DNA of 41,933 nt from Didymodactylos carnosus (lineage: Eukaryota; Rotifera; Eurotatoria; Philodinida; Philodinidae): assembly GCA_905250885.1 (NCBI GenBank), contig CAJNOQ010000753.1, forward strand, positions 1 to 41,933, read 5' to 3'. The position numbers and the translations under genes are program-made. Position 1 is the first letter of the stretch. Each line of letters starts with the position of its first letter. Below the pieces are notes generated by a model. It was not told the origin of the DNA and did no database searches. It saw only the letters and a program-made list of their open reading frames with translations. Shown piece by piece: positions 1 through 12,508 of this stretch.

Positions 1-1428
1 AGCCGTAGATGTATAAATACTTAACACATATTCAACGTGAAGGAAAAATAGCCCAAAGTGATCTTCCCTCCTAATACAAAATAGTTGTTTGACTATCAAA
101 AGAAAACGAGAAAAATTGTTATGTTTTTTTTAGAAGTTAGTAATGATTTAAAAATTCATAACTACGTTCTTTTCAGTCAAAGTAACGAAGTATTTCGCAC
201 AGAAAAGTAGTTACAAGCATTTGCTAATGCTAAATTTTTGACGTGCTATACAGTGAATCAATGGCTATCTGTCAGTAAATGATACAAAGCAGAGGAAAAT
301 TTCATTTTACTGTCATAGTTCATCTGTAAGTGCTTAAAAAGTCCGAAATTATTACGGAAGTTCATTGAACCAACTAACCACCATTACAAAAAGAAATTAA
401 AGAAAACTATTACACTCGTTTTGTTTTAACCTGGCGGAAAACTGGAATTTCTCGATAAGTTAGGTCTAGTGTACCGCTACCGTTCGAAAACGGATGATAT
501 TGCTGTGCTGGTGCTTGCGTTGTTTAATCAAGAAGAGATACCGTTGCGGTTTCATCGAAGGTTGGATAGGACTTCACTGCAGTTTTATGACGCTAGACCC
601 AAAAGAAAAAAGGTTCTAAGTCGTTACATAGTCTCTGTCAGTCACAACGAAAGAGATTATAGCAATAATTGCTGATCTTATCATGTTTGTTCTAACGTTG
701 TTTAGTGCTTGACAAAACGTTTGATTAATAGTGCAACACAAGAATCTTTTTTGTTCATGAAAGGGTCTTAGAAAACTGTTCGTCGACTTGAAAGGTTATG
801 GAAATCAGTGTCTGTCGATATCTAGTAGGATGCACTTCATACGCACACAAAAAGTGCCATGTTACAGAGCACTACTATGCAAATAAGACAGCAATGTGAG
901 CCAATGAGACAAATACATCTTGTAGGCTATACTCAGTAGTTATTGACATTAATGATAGTTTAAACTTAGTCCACATGGAGTCCTAATTTAAGACGAGTTC
1001 CTCTACCTCTCAAAGTATTTTTTTTTCTATATAATATGAACGATCTGAACCAAACGTTTAAAGAATGTATATTATTTTCAGTCTTTCAACGGTTTATTCT
1101 CACATTACTCGACAACTGTTCTTTCTTCCTTATATTCTTTTAACCTTTCTTCATATAAAAACCATCCATCTCGAGATCAATCAATAAGCAATTTAAAATA
1201 AAGATTGTATTTCAGCTATTGGAGGTTTTTCTATTACCATCAATTAAGACTTAAAAAGCCTTTTCTTTTTTTTTCTTTGTTTTAACATTAAATCAATTTA
1301 AGAAATCAACTTATTCGTTTGTTGATGTGTCATAATTCATTCATTGTTATAAAATGAACTACTCTTGTTATATTGTTATGTTTGAAAAAAAGATCGGTTT
1401 GTCCCTAAACGATTCTATCGACCCAATT

Positions 1429-1540
1429 CGAGAAAGACAGAGTTAAGGTACGACAAGCAACACAACTTCTTCTTTTGATTCTTCTAGAAATGAGTTTTGT
1501 ATGAGTCTTTAGTAACTGAAAAGCGGTTGTAAAATTAAAT
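1429..1540. mobile_element. Partial copy of the MITE found in the KCMF1-like intron
   Basis: About 110 bp match, with scattered substitutions, the reverse complement of one arm of the inverted-repeat element at 23,461-23,704. Shared blocks include GGTACGACAAGCAACACAAC and TAGTAACTGAAAAGCG. Only one arm is recognisable, so this is a truncated or decayed copy. Two copies about 22 kb apart identify the sequence as a dispersed repeat rather than unique intron sequence. Confidence 0.75.
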
Positions 1541-1766
1541 CAAAATTATTTTATCAAGCCCAGTTTTCATATTCATATGTATTAATTTACGTTTATCTGA
1601 TATTTTTCTTGGATTTTGACAGCTAAAAGAAATCAGAAGAGGTCATTGTGTAGTTAAAAGAGACGATCAAGAGGTGTGTGCATAAAAACAAGACTGAAGA
1701 CAAACCTCCTAGAACCGATTGAAAATTCTTTCAGCTACTTCTAAATCACTGTTCTGATTTCTTTTC

Positions 1767-1820
1767 TAACTTACGATAATTTGAAGATCGACCTGAACTT
1801 CAAATTATCGTAAAGTTAGA
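1767..1820. repeat. Hairpin-forming inverted repeat
   Basis: CTAACTTACGATAATTTGAAG and its near-exact reverse complement flank an 11-base spacer, with one unpaired base in about 21. I see no terminal features of a transposon, so I call it only an inverted repeat. It could be the remnant of a small fold-back element. Confidence 0.6.
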
Positions 1821-4800
1821 GTATTCATAGTGATGTCTGTTTGATACGATCAGATATTCGAAACCATCGTCAATTATGATATGAGTTCCGCTTTAAGATG
1901 TTTATTGTCTTCTGGGTTCGCTGATCTATTGAATACTAGTGAACTCAGCATTCAGTTTTACAGATTATACGACGTATGATAATACTTTGTCTATCCATAG
2001 ATTATCATTCAGATAGACGACATCGGAAGTTCTATTTCTTTGGAATAAAATGATAGTAATCAGTCGATGGGTATAAATTTTTCTGAAAATTATACATGTC
2101 CCTAGGCTACAGGGGTATCTAACAATGATGACGAAAGTACCAAGCGATAATTAACTGATAACAAGTTATATGAGTACACTTCTCTTGGGCCACTGTATAT
2201 ATAATTTGACTGACACACTCATCAACATTTCTAGCCTTTATTATAACAAAGGCGTTACTAAGAATGATAATTGTGTAGATCCAAATAAAAAATAAAGATT
2301 TTTCTTTTACAATGAAAATCCATTATCTATCGTTGATATAAAAAAAAAGAGAAAAGAAGAGAGAAGACGATAGATTTGTTCAAACAAACAATTATTATTC
2401 AAAGAAAACACACACATTCAAAGAATAGTTTTTCGTATAACCAAGGAGAGTATCATGACCTTTGTTAGTTGTTGCTATTTTTTTCTGATAGGTTAGAATT
2501 TTGTTCTTTGGTGTAATTGTCACGGTATAGCAGAACTATTTGTGTTTTTCTTTTGTGAATGTGTGTATGTGTACGAGGGCAATTACTTTTCAAATGTCAA
2601 CAAATAAAAACTTGACCATATCATCCTGTTTTTTGGATCAATTGAAAATACTTTATTTCTCATCCATAATGTTGTTTAAAGTTGAAAAAAACAAAAAAGG
2701 TTAGTTTTAATAGAACAAATCTCGTAAGCAAGCACCGCTACGTGGCGGAACAAAGCTGAAAAAACTTAATCTGACTAAGTCAGCTTTAACATGGAAAATT
2801 CTATCTATTCCGTCGAATATTTTCTTTTTTTTGACGAACAAACTGAAAGTTATCTCAATTTTCATGTTTGTTTTGCAATGTTTACACTCTAATCTTTCAT
2901 TGCTTTCCAACAAAAAGATGAGGTGATATTCTGCACTCTACATTTCTATAGAGATTCTAAATATAGTCGATGAGTTGAATAGCCTATATCTTTCACCTGC
3001 TCGCTCATTTTACAAATATTCGTTATGAGTCCATTATACGAACATACGCCTTTTATCTATGACGCGCGAATATCTATAAAATTTTGTCATGAAGATGAGA
3101 TGGTTAATTGTGACTGATACTAAATAAAGTTGGTAGTTGATATCACGAGTCTATTTTGTATAAATACTATTTGTCATAAATGTCACTTAAAAGAAAACTT
3201 CTCTATCCCATATATTAATTACTTAAAGAAAGAAAATAGCATTACAAATAAATATGTCCTTAATAGAAAATGTGTATGCTGAAGTGGACAACTGTGTATA
3301 TATTACATAGTTGGTAAACTGAAATTTGTACAAAAAATATATATTTGTCTGAGTATCAGCTTAAATGAGTTTGTCAGCATTGCTAAGTTTGTTCTTGTTT
3401 ATCTGTCGAGAGAAAAACGAATAAATAGAGTATAAATTGTGTGTCTGTTGTACTACTTACTTATCAGGAGTCATATATATTGATATCATCAATATAAATG
3501 GTACGATAGTTTTGATTCGGAATGGATTGGATTCAAAAAAGTAAACAGTCGAATGTATTCGATGTTATAAAAAAACATTGTAAACATTGAGCTTAGGATC
3601 TAAAATGAAACTCTTTCTACATATTGAAACCACCATATGCAATCTCTTACAGAATCACATAGAAGTTGTTGTTCTACTTTTTCTCGAATATGGTCATTTG
3701 ATCCTAAATGATGTCATGTGGCACAATAGGTGTCATATATATCCAATTTTTCTATGGCATCGTTTTTCGCCGAGAAGATGAGGTTGACAGAGCAAAAGGT
3801 GCAATGGAATTTTGACAACTTTAGAGTCAAAATGTCATGTTTGTCTATGTTTTGACAAAAATACAGTGTCTTTTCTAGTAATAAACTAAGACTATTACTT
3901 TATGAAGAAGAGAAGCATTACAAAAGGGAATAACTATGTTAAAAGAAGAGTGAAAGCTCGAAACACATTCTGCTACCAAATGCTAGCGAAAATAATTAGA
4001 TGTTTGGATCCTTTAGTTATACAATTCATCGCCAGGCAAGATCCTAAGTATCTTTATCTTAGGACTGTTACTGTCTGTTGGCCTTTTTTAATGTATTCCT
4101 GAAAATTATAAGAAGTAACAATTATGATTTCTAGCTTCAGTTGTTGTTATCCTTGACGCATATTTTTCTTTTTAGTAGTAGAAGTCGAGCTTAGTCAAAT
4201 CTTAACATAGTTAAAAGAACCATAAAGAAAAAAATTAAAGAACATTGAACTTTCTGAGTTAAGTTCATGAATCAGTTTCATGATAATACGTTTTATAAAT
4301 TATAAACATAATTCGTTATTAATTCACAAGGTTAATTGATTTAATGATGATTAAGCTCTAAAATATATCAGGTATAATAATCATCGGATTATCTTTATTC
4401 AAGGTTCAAGGTATAAATTTCTATACATTTTTTCTCCCCAGATATAGCTACTAATTTGGTCAGCTAGAAGAATTGTACAAATGTCAATCTTACAAATAAA
4501 AGCTCTTCAATTTTTTTTAAACACGTACAATACAGTATTTGAAGAAGAGTTAAAACAATAAAAGTCTATCATTAATCATTTTTCTTCTTTTTCATTTAGA
4601 ATAAACACATCATATACTTCGGCACTCTTTTGTTTCTTTTATATTTTGTACATGTTTTGTTGTTCTCTTATTAAAACATGACATTTCGTATGAATATAAG
4701 ATACATGTAGAACAAAATCTATGTATACGTTTGTTTTATCTACTTTATACATGATAAAACTACAAAATGAAGTTGAGTAGAACTGGTAAGGATGTATTAT

Positions 4801-6501
4801 CTTTTTTTTTTTTTTTTATAGATTTCGACTTTTAATTTCCGTTTTAAAGGAGGGAAACAGCGCGCGTGTATAGTAGGTCGAGTATACATGAATATAGTCA
4901 TAAAAAAAGAGAACATTTGTAATTGTCAAAGACGATATGATGATGATGGAAACTAATGAATGCGTTACCTGAGAGACGAGAACAGAATGACGACTAAAAT
5001 TAGGATTAATAGCATGACCTAATGAAGGAAGAACAATAAAGAAACACCACTTTCATCTCGATTCATTTCTTTAACTTTAGAAATTATTTTTTTTAATGTT
5101 TTTTCTGTCTAGTTGAGGAAAAAGCTTTTAACAATGAAAAATTAAATATCTTTTCATCTCATGCATGTAACGAATCATTAAAATTGTGACGTATTTGAAT
5201 GTCAAGTATTTTTTAATTTAGTAAATGATAAATTTCCGTTGCATTTGTCAGAATAATTGTTCATATGATAGAGAGGTGATATTTCTTCCCAGATTTTATT
5301 ATCAGGTCAGTATATATCAGACATAAGGTGTATTTTTTCCTATGGGAATATTAAGATTATTGATTTTGTATAAGACCGTAGGGACGGACGAGTAAAATAA
5401 TGAATTTTTCCCTTGATACATTCCATTGTATTTGAACACGGTAGGCTGACGTCTGGAGCGTTTTTGAAACTTTTTTTTCTAATAATTTGTCTATATACCT
5501 ATTATTTATGACTTCATGATTTTTCTGAAATTTCTTTCATCAGATCGTGTTCAAAACATAATGAACTATTTGAGATCAACTCTGCTGTTCAATAAGAAGC
5601 AATTAGATATTTGTAAAAATATCTTCTTTGTTCGAATATGGCAAAAAAGTACTTCAGAAATCTTCTAAATACCAAAAAGAATTCATATTAGACATCAAAG
5701 AAGCTCAAAATTTCTAGTCAAAAACTTCATCTTGCTATAAACAAAAATCATTATTTAAATCAAGAGAAGAAGGATTGTTTCATACAAAATGATCGATTTT
5801 TTTTGTTTATTTATTAGATAGACTTTTATTAGTAGAATTGTATTCAATATTAGTATGCGAAGCTAACTCAATGGATATTATTATTCAGACATGAAGCATA
5901 ACTTTCGTTCTTTTTAAACAGAATACAGTAGTCATCAGGTTAAGTTTCTTTTTAACATGTTAAACGAAATTTTTATTAGATTTCATTTACCAAATATTAT
6001 ATAGCATTCTATTGTTTATTCATACTAGAGATGAAAACATTTTCCGTTTTGCCTGTAGGGTACGGAACTTCAATGTCTATTTTTACTTAAAACGGAATTT
6101 GAGTGGAACGCATAAATAATACACGCTTTAATTTCGTTTTGTATACTGATATTGAATACAATCTTTACTTTGCATTTTGAATTAGAAATTAGAATTTATG
6201 GTGGAAAAATGTATAACCTTACTTGTCTCCCTCCTGTACTCAATTTGTACTAGTAAATACTATTATCAACACGAAATATAAGGGAAAGTCAATTAGTTCT
6301 TTTTCCCAAGTAAATAGTATGGTTTAAAGGGTATATTGCTTGTCATATAGTTTAAAGTTATTGTGTTCGAACCTCAGCGCACTCAAATTGCCTAATAACT
6401 TCTGATAGGTTAGTGATATTTACTTGTCCTGAATCAACCCTCGGATAGCATACTTACGACATTATAGTTACCTAGTTGGCTAGAAAGCTGATACGCGGTG
6501 A

Positions 6502-6769
6502 GCAAGTATCAAGGGGGAAAGCACGAAGTCCTGAAATCGAATCTAGTAGAATCCGATGGAATCCGGGATTCTACACTTCTCCCGAAACAGAACAAAAGTG
6601 TTCTAAACTTCTAAAGTGTTGGGAAACTTTTCCCCAAAACAACAAAAATGTTCTGCTTTGGGGGAAAGTTCCAGAGAATCCAAGGGAATCTTATGGATTC
6701 CAAGAGAATCCTTGGAATCCCGGAGAATTCAGGATTCTAGGATTCTGTGCTTTCCCCCTTGGCAAGTAT
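6502..6769. mobile_element. hAT-like MITE with 8-bp target duplication
   Basis: The element spans 6,510-6,761 (252 bp). Its ends are the perfect terminal inverted repeat CAAGGGGGAAAGCAC / GTGCTTTCCCCCTTG. It is flanked by the direct repeat GCAAGTAT (6,502-6,509 and 6,762-6,769), an 8-bp target-site duplication as made by hAT-superfamily transposases. The interior is rich in GAATCC/GGATTC motifs in both orientations and has no transposase, so it is non-autonomous. Two open frames inside it (plus strand, up to 103 codons) are shadows of the repeat structure. Confidence 0.88.
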
Positions 6770-7838
6770 GCAGAGGAGTCCGTGTAATTGAGCGAAAGAA
6801 CTCTGCGTCCGTATTGTCTTCTGTCCACAATTATGGTTAATGATTTATAAAGAGATAGACGACCACCTTCGAAAACTGCTAGCTTCGGGAAAGGTAGCAG
6901 ACGATTATAGAAACTCACAATTTTCTCAAAGATATGCCAGTACCCTATACCGGTAATGGTAGCTGCAGGATGGGTAAGTTCTTTCTCTTCTCTTAGTGCA
7001 GTTGATGCTGAGCAAAAGAATACTGTTGCTGGAGTTAATATTTTGTCCACTCTTTGACAACTAGAAAAGTAACCCTGTCGTCTGTATAGTGAATAATGAA
7101 ATTTTTCTAAGATACCATGTGAAAGAGAAATTTCGAAAAATGCAGGAACTTCGTAGAATATACGCGCAAGACCCCCAGAAAACTGGAACAAACTTTCTTA
7201 TGCAAATTGCCTTTGAAAAGCGAAAGAATATCCTCAATATATTTAAACTAGTTTTGTCTGACAACCAAAACCATTAAACCAACCGGTTAGCTGCCGAAAA
7301 AAATCATAATAAGTTGGCCGAGTGCATCGACTTGACGGCTCGATTGCTTTCATGCGAGAGATTATGAAACAAAATAGGAGGCGGATAAGAGTGCTTCTTT
7401 TCTACTCTAATTTTTGAGTCGTCCACTTGACGAGAATAAAGAATAATAAATCAATGTATTTTATTTTTGAAAACAAAGCACCAGATGTTCTATTCTTTTT
7501 TTCCAAAATATCATAAACGCGATTTTGATTACGGTAATTAAATTCAAAGAAACAAATAACATGTATTTTTAACTGTCTAATAGAAAAGTGACGAGATCGA
7601 ATGTAATAAAAATCAGACTGTCTGACATCGGGTTGATCTGTCGAACAGTAATTTGGCACGGGATGACTTGACTGATACCGCACTCCAGTGCATTACTGAT
7701 GCCGTCCTAGCATCAGTTTCGACAATCATCTTTTAGTTGGAAGTTCACTGGTTTTAACTAACCGAAATCCTACTGAGAGTTTGGGATTCGGGCATTCATT
7801 TTTAGGCAAAGACGTCTGTGATTATTAATTTGCGAAAG
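6770..7838. other. Intergenic, no supported gene
   Basis: About 1.1 kb between two hAT-like MITEs. A 166-codon minus-strand frame ends inside the upstream MITE, and a 62-codon plus frame (7,089-7,277) has a charged, protein-like composition. I recognise neither. They may be eroded transposon or gene remains. Confidence 0.4.
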
Positions 7839-8204
7839 CATTCCACTAGAGAGGTGCACGGGTACCATTTTCGTATCCGTACACGACCCGAAAATTTTTT
7901 TTCCACGCGTACCCGACCTGACAACTTTGTACCCGTACCCGACCCGTAATCGACTTATATCTAAAAATTTTCTCCTTTTTGTTTTTCGGCTGAAGATGTC
8001 AAATTATCATTACGTTTTCAAGTAATTCTTTTTTAAACCTTCATGTATGTTAGCTAAGTTCCTGCATTTTTTCACTAAAATTTTGTGGGTTTTCCATTAG
8101 AAGCTTCCGGTTTTCGGATAAATTAAAAAAAAATAGAACCCGTACCCGTAACTGCTCTGCCCGTACCCAAACTTCGGGTCGGGTTGCACATCTCTACATT
8201 CCAC
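7839..8204. mobile_element. hAT MITE with 8-bp target duplication CATTCCAC
   Basis: The element at 7,847-8,196 (350 bp) begins TAGAGAGGTGCACGGGT and ends with the imperfect reverse complement CGGGTTGCACATCTCTA. It lies between perfect 8-bp direct repeats CATTCCAC (7,839-7,846 and 8,197-8,204). The TAGAG(A/G)TGTGC terminus and 8-bp duplication are typical of the hAT superfamily. Subterminal sequence is dense in ACCCGTACCCG motifs, plausible transposase-binding repeats. There is no coding capacity, so it is non-autonomous. Confidence 0.92.
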
Positions 8205-8288
8205 ATTACTCTTTTTAGTAAAACATGCAATAAGTCACTACCATATTTTTAAACTACAAAGAAATTATATGGATTCTGACATCAAACG

Positions 8289-8685
8289 CCACCCTAGTCT
8301 CCTTTCCCTGGAAAACTTCCCAGAGTGTCATGAAAGAGATCCTCCAGGGAGTTCTAAGGGACTTTTCAGAGAATCCAAGGAGTCGCTATCCTAATCCACT
8401 TTCCGTGAACTCTGACGAGGCACATACAAGAGCATGTCGTCACTTAATCTAAAAACGAGCATCAGTTTTCGTCGACATTTGCACTTTTTATATACTTTTA
8501 CAACAAAACGGTGGGTATGTTGTGCATTGTCCCTAAGAAATCCTGAGAGAGCCCGTGGAAATTATTTTTCTTTCTTCCATTCCCGAAAAATCAGGGACTG
8601 CACAGCGATTTTACAGGGAGTCATCAGTGAGTCCTTGAGGTTTTCACAGCCTTGCGGACTTTTACAGGAAAAGTAGATTAGGGCA
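8289..8685. mobile_element. Possible decayed terminal-inverted-repeat element
   Basis: The left end CACCCTAGTCTCCTTTCCCTG matches imperfectly the reverse complement of the right end (TGCCCTAATCTACTTTTCCTG) over about 30 bp. The interior has internally repeated CCAGGGA/TCCTTGAGG-like blocks. I see no clear target duplication. The 80-codon frame inside (8,434-8,676) is not a recognisable protein. Confidence 0.55.
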
Positions 8686-9399
8686 TGTATATCCCAGTTA
8701 GTAAGTGTATCTGATTATGTATCAAGAGAGGGCGCTTTCAGACTAACCTGTTTAGCTGTTAATGTGTGAGATAAAATAAATTACTTTTTCAGATAGGGTT
8801 CTAACATCGTCTTCTTTTAGGATGTGATTGGAACATCCATTCTAACATTATTTTTTCTCTTAAGCGAAGTGAATGGAAATGTTACTAGTATAATTTAGTT
8901 CTTGAATATAATCTATGACAAAGATATATGAGTTATACAATAAACTGAGAACGCCAGCAAAAATAAAATGATTCATTCAATAATTATTGATTATTGCTAA
9001 AGAGAAAATCTCGAAAAGTTCTTAGCTATGAGCTAAGAATAGTCAAGAGTAATATCTTCTTTTTGTCAGGAAGAACTCACTCAAACAATAGTTTAATCGC
9101 CTTTTTTTCAGAGAAAACGATACGGTGTAATTTGATAAATCCATCGACGTCATAGAGTGAAAATAAATACGATTTATCTTCGCAACTATAGTTCCTTACA
9201 GAAACGAAATTATTTTTAAACCTAAAAAGAGGTCTTAAAATATTATTTTATTTTCAGTTAGTATGGAGTTTTGCTTTTAAAGATCTAAATGCATTCAACT
9301 TCAAAAAAGATTAAAACATAAACTGCTTTGTTGAAAAGAATGACGCGAATCTTATTCATTCTCAACAAACGATCTATGTGTAAGAATGCATACACACCC
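8686..9399. other. Intergenic, no gene seen
   Basis: Nothing coding is visible. The only structure noted is a 9-bp perfect hairpin at 9,019-9,039 (TTCTTAGCT, 3-base loop, AGCTAAGAA). Confidence 0.5.
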
Positions 9400-10022
9400 C
9401 GATCTTTTTCAACTCCGTTGAGAAATGTGAAGTAAACGTCTTATTGAGTTCAAAAATTCATATTTAAAACAGAACAGTGAAGAAGACATTTGGTATATTT
9501 TTGCCTAGAATTCTTTGACATGTTCTTTAATAGGTTTTCTAAAAAACTTCAGTTTTCATCCATGCACATTATGACCCTACCAAAACTTTACTGAACAAGT
9601 TCAACAATTTTATCAGACATACCTGGGACCGTGTCTCAAAATGCAAATTCTTTTTCATTTCTGATTTTTTCTTCTCGAGATATGAAAAAAAATGTTCAAT
9701 ACCCTACTTAAAATCTCAGCTTTTGGCTTTGAAACCCTATAACTCGAAGAAAAAATCAGAAGTGAAAAAGAATTTGCATTCTGAAACATGGTCTCAGGTA
9801 TGTCTGATAAAATTGTTGAACTCGTTCAGTAAAGTTTTGGTAGGGTCATAATGTGCATGGATGAAAACTGAAGTTTTCTAGAAAACCCATAAAAAAACAT
9901 GTCAAAGAATTCTGAGCAAAAATACACCAAATGTCTTCTTCAATGTTTCAATGTTTCTGGTATGAATTTTTGAATTCAATCAGATGTTTACTTCACATTT
10001 CTCAACAAGGTTGTAAAAGACC
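9400..10022. mobile_element. Fold-back element, older copy
   Basis: This is a long inverted repeat of about 620 bp. The left arm (about 9,400-9,680) pairs with the right arm (about 9,740-10,022) around a short AT-rich centre. The arms are roughly 92% identical by eye. Landmarks are ATGCAAATTC at 9,641 pairing with GAATTTGCAT at 9,770, and GAGAAATGTGAAGTAAAC at the left outer end. The arms resemble those of the element starting at 41,419 (shared blocks around GGTTTTCTAGAAAAC and GTTTTCATCC), so both belong to one family. No protein is encoded. Confidence 0.85.
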
Positions 10023-12508
10023 TTATCATTAAAAGGGTATGAATAGGCGTGTACTATACAATCAAAAGATTTTTTATTTTATAGAAAGTGTTAGAATCAA
10101 AAAATATATGTTATCTATTTCAAGTATAAAATGTATAATAGTTTGTCAAAATATTATGAATTCTCTAATAAAAGTTCATTGGGTTTTGTTAATGCCATAA
10201 ATCGAAAAGATGAGTATAGATTTTTTTTCTATTGAGTTCGTGTGAATGAATAAATGAACGCCAATAATAAATATAGTTTAAAAATAAATGATAAAAAATG
10301 ATTTCTTTTTCCTTATTACACACATTGTCCATTTGTATTATACCTAGAGAAAAAACACTCTAGGAAATAAAGTAATAAATTACAAATATAGAAACCTGTT
10401 AATATATCTTTTATTGTCATCTTTCTTTCTTTTTTTTTCTTCGAAATAATAACTGTGTTCAACGAAATAATATGTAATTTGATAGGAAAAAACGATTAAT
10501 AAAAATTTAATAACGGTAGATATATTTATATTTATCATAGATTTTTTTTTTCAGACATTTACTATTGCGTATATTTTGAAAAAAAATGAGGACAGATCTA
10601 AGCTTTTAAAACATCGAGAATACTCTAATTACAAAAACATGTATACTACTCTCAGGCAACATTCTTTTTTATATTGTTCAATTTTACATCATGTAATTAA
10701 TAGTTTCAAAAAAAAACAAAAAAAAAACAAATGAAATCTTTTCTATTAGTAACTAGATGTTGAACGTTTTAGAAGAAAAATTTCGAGTATAATTGAAAGA
10801 TAGATGTCTAATGTTATTTTAATGTTTCGAGGTTAAGAAAATACTATAAGAATTTAAATATTATTCTATCAATATACTCGCTATATAAATTTATACAAAG
10901 TCTTTTGTTTGTCCGTAGAGTAGAGTTTCATTTTTTATTTTAGATGATTGTCAATATATCATCTTTTTTTTTTCTTTTTTCTCATTAACATCATTAGCGC
11001 AAAGTAACAATTATCTAGGTATAAAATCGGTTACATAAGTTTAAAAAAAAGAGAATAAATGCCGTAATCAAGAATTATATCCATTATTTTACATTAGAAA
11101 AAAAAAAAAAAAAAAAGGAAAAAAAAATGTTGTGTAGTTACAATTTTGTAAAGAACAAGGATAAAAGAAATTAGAGTTTATGTCCTAAGATAGAAGTATA
11201 AAAAACGACATTTGTTTTTCTATTTTAAATTTTGTTGTAAATCAACGAATATATTGTCGAATTGTTCATGTTTAAAGTAAGATAATTATCGAGAGACCCG
11301 TTTTTTTTTATCTTTGATCGTTGAATCTAACAGATGTAAATGAACGAGATGCATATTTTACAAAAAATATATATACATATTTTGAAAAAAAATTCATTAT
11401 CATTCTAGATTCTTTTCTAAGACATTCAGATTTACATATCATACTGTTTTTGTCAAAAAACAACAACAACAAGATATTGTACAGCTTAGTGTGAGTTCCC
11501 AGGAGGAATTATGCGAACTAATGAATCTTTGTTCTACAAATATATCAGTAAAGAAAATTTTTATGTTTTTTTATTATCTTCACATACTTAATGAATCATT
11601 CACGGCTATACTATAGCTTAAAAAATGCTAATTAATTATGAAGAATTATTGTTTTGTCACAGATAAATGTATATACTTTATGGATGACACTTATTTGTCT
11701 ATCTTGTTTATAAACCATGAATATTGTTGACAAAGAAAAGATTTTGTAATTTCGATTAACATAGTAAAAGTCAATAGTTTAATTGATGCTTTTAAATAAA
11801 AAACATGTGGCAGTCATAATTCTATATAGTACCGTAAGGTTTATTTTTCGCTTCTGTTCTTCTAATATTTCATTTTATTCTTTCATTCTACTTTCTTTGA
11901 TTGAAGTCTCTCAAACTCTTTTCTTTTCTTCTAGAAATATAGACATATAAAGAATAATCATTATAATATAAAATAGATTCTAGACTGTATACTAGTTATG
12001 TTTACTGACAGTTATATATATTTACTTACATATCGAAAAAAAAAAAACACAAAATAAAAATGTTGTTACTAACTAAAAAAATAAAAAATAAACATCAGTA
12101 TGTAATCTACAAACAGAAATTCGTCTGTTTATATAGATTTATAAGTGTATGACGATGTTGTTAAAGATCATAAGAGATGATAGAAGAAAAAAAATGATCA
12201 ATTGATTTTTTGTATATGAGGTATAAACATTTGATACTAGAGTTAAGTAGTGAACCTTTTGTTTGAAATTTTATCTACCTTTTTTTGTTTTTGTTTGTTT
12301 TATTTTTTGATCAAGTATTTTTTTTCTTTAAGAAATAGACAAAACAAGATTTCTAATAAAATGATGTTACTTAGTTTTGTAAAAATTTATATTGTGATGT
12401 TGATGTTATTTATCCTTGTTTATATCAACAAGTTGATAAAGTTCTTTATATGGAAGAGTAAAACTCTTTTAGTTACATTTAGACACGTTGATTGTTATCA
12501 AAAAATTA
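10023..12508. other. Very AT-rich gene-free stretch
   Basis: About 2.5 kb of extremely AT-rich DNA with long A and T runs (for example 11,098-11,117). No supported gene. The 93-codon frame at 12,250-12,531 is mostly F, L, I and K and ends inside the adjacent element, so it is a composition artefact. Confidence 0.6.

Larger units (their letters stand above)
1..6501. other. Gene-free AT-rich stretch
   Basis: I see no supported gene in these 6.5 kb. The open frames are all under 70 codons, match no family I know and lack splice context. The stretch is AT-rich with poly-A/T runs (for example near 4,801-4,819). It contains a partial MITE copy at 1,429-1,540 and a hairpin at 1,767-1,820, listed separately. 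A frame at 469-675 has balanced composition but no recognisable domain and only a GTG start, so I did not call it. Confidence 0.6.

Noticed and set aside
469..675. 68-codon plus-strand frame of balanced composition
   Set aside because: It starts only with GTG, matches no family I know and has no adjoining exon.
6691..7191. 166-codon minus-strand frame, the longest in the left part
   Set aside because: Its 3' end runs into the hAT MITE at 6,510-6,761. No domain is recognisable and no flanking exon fits.
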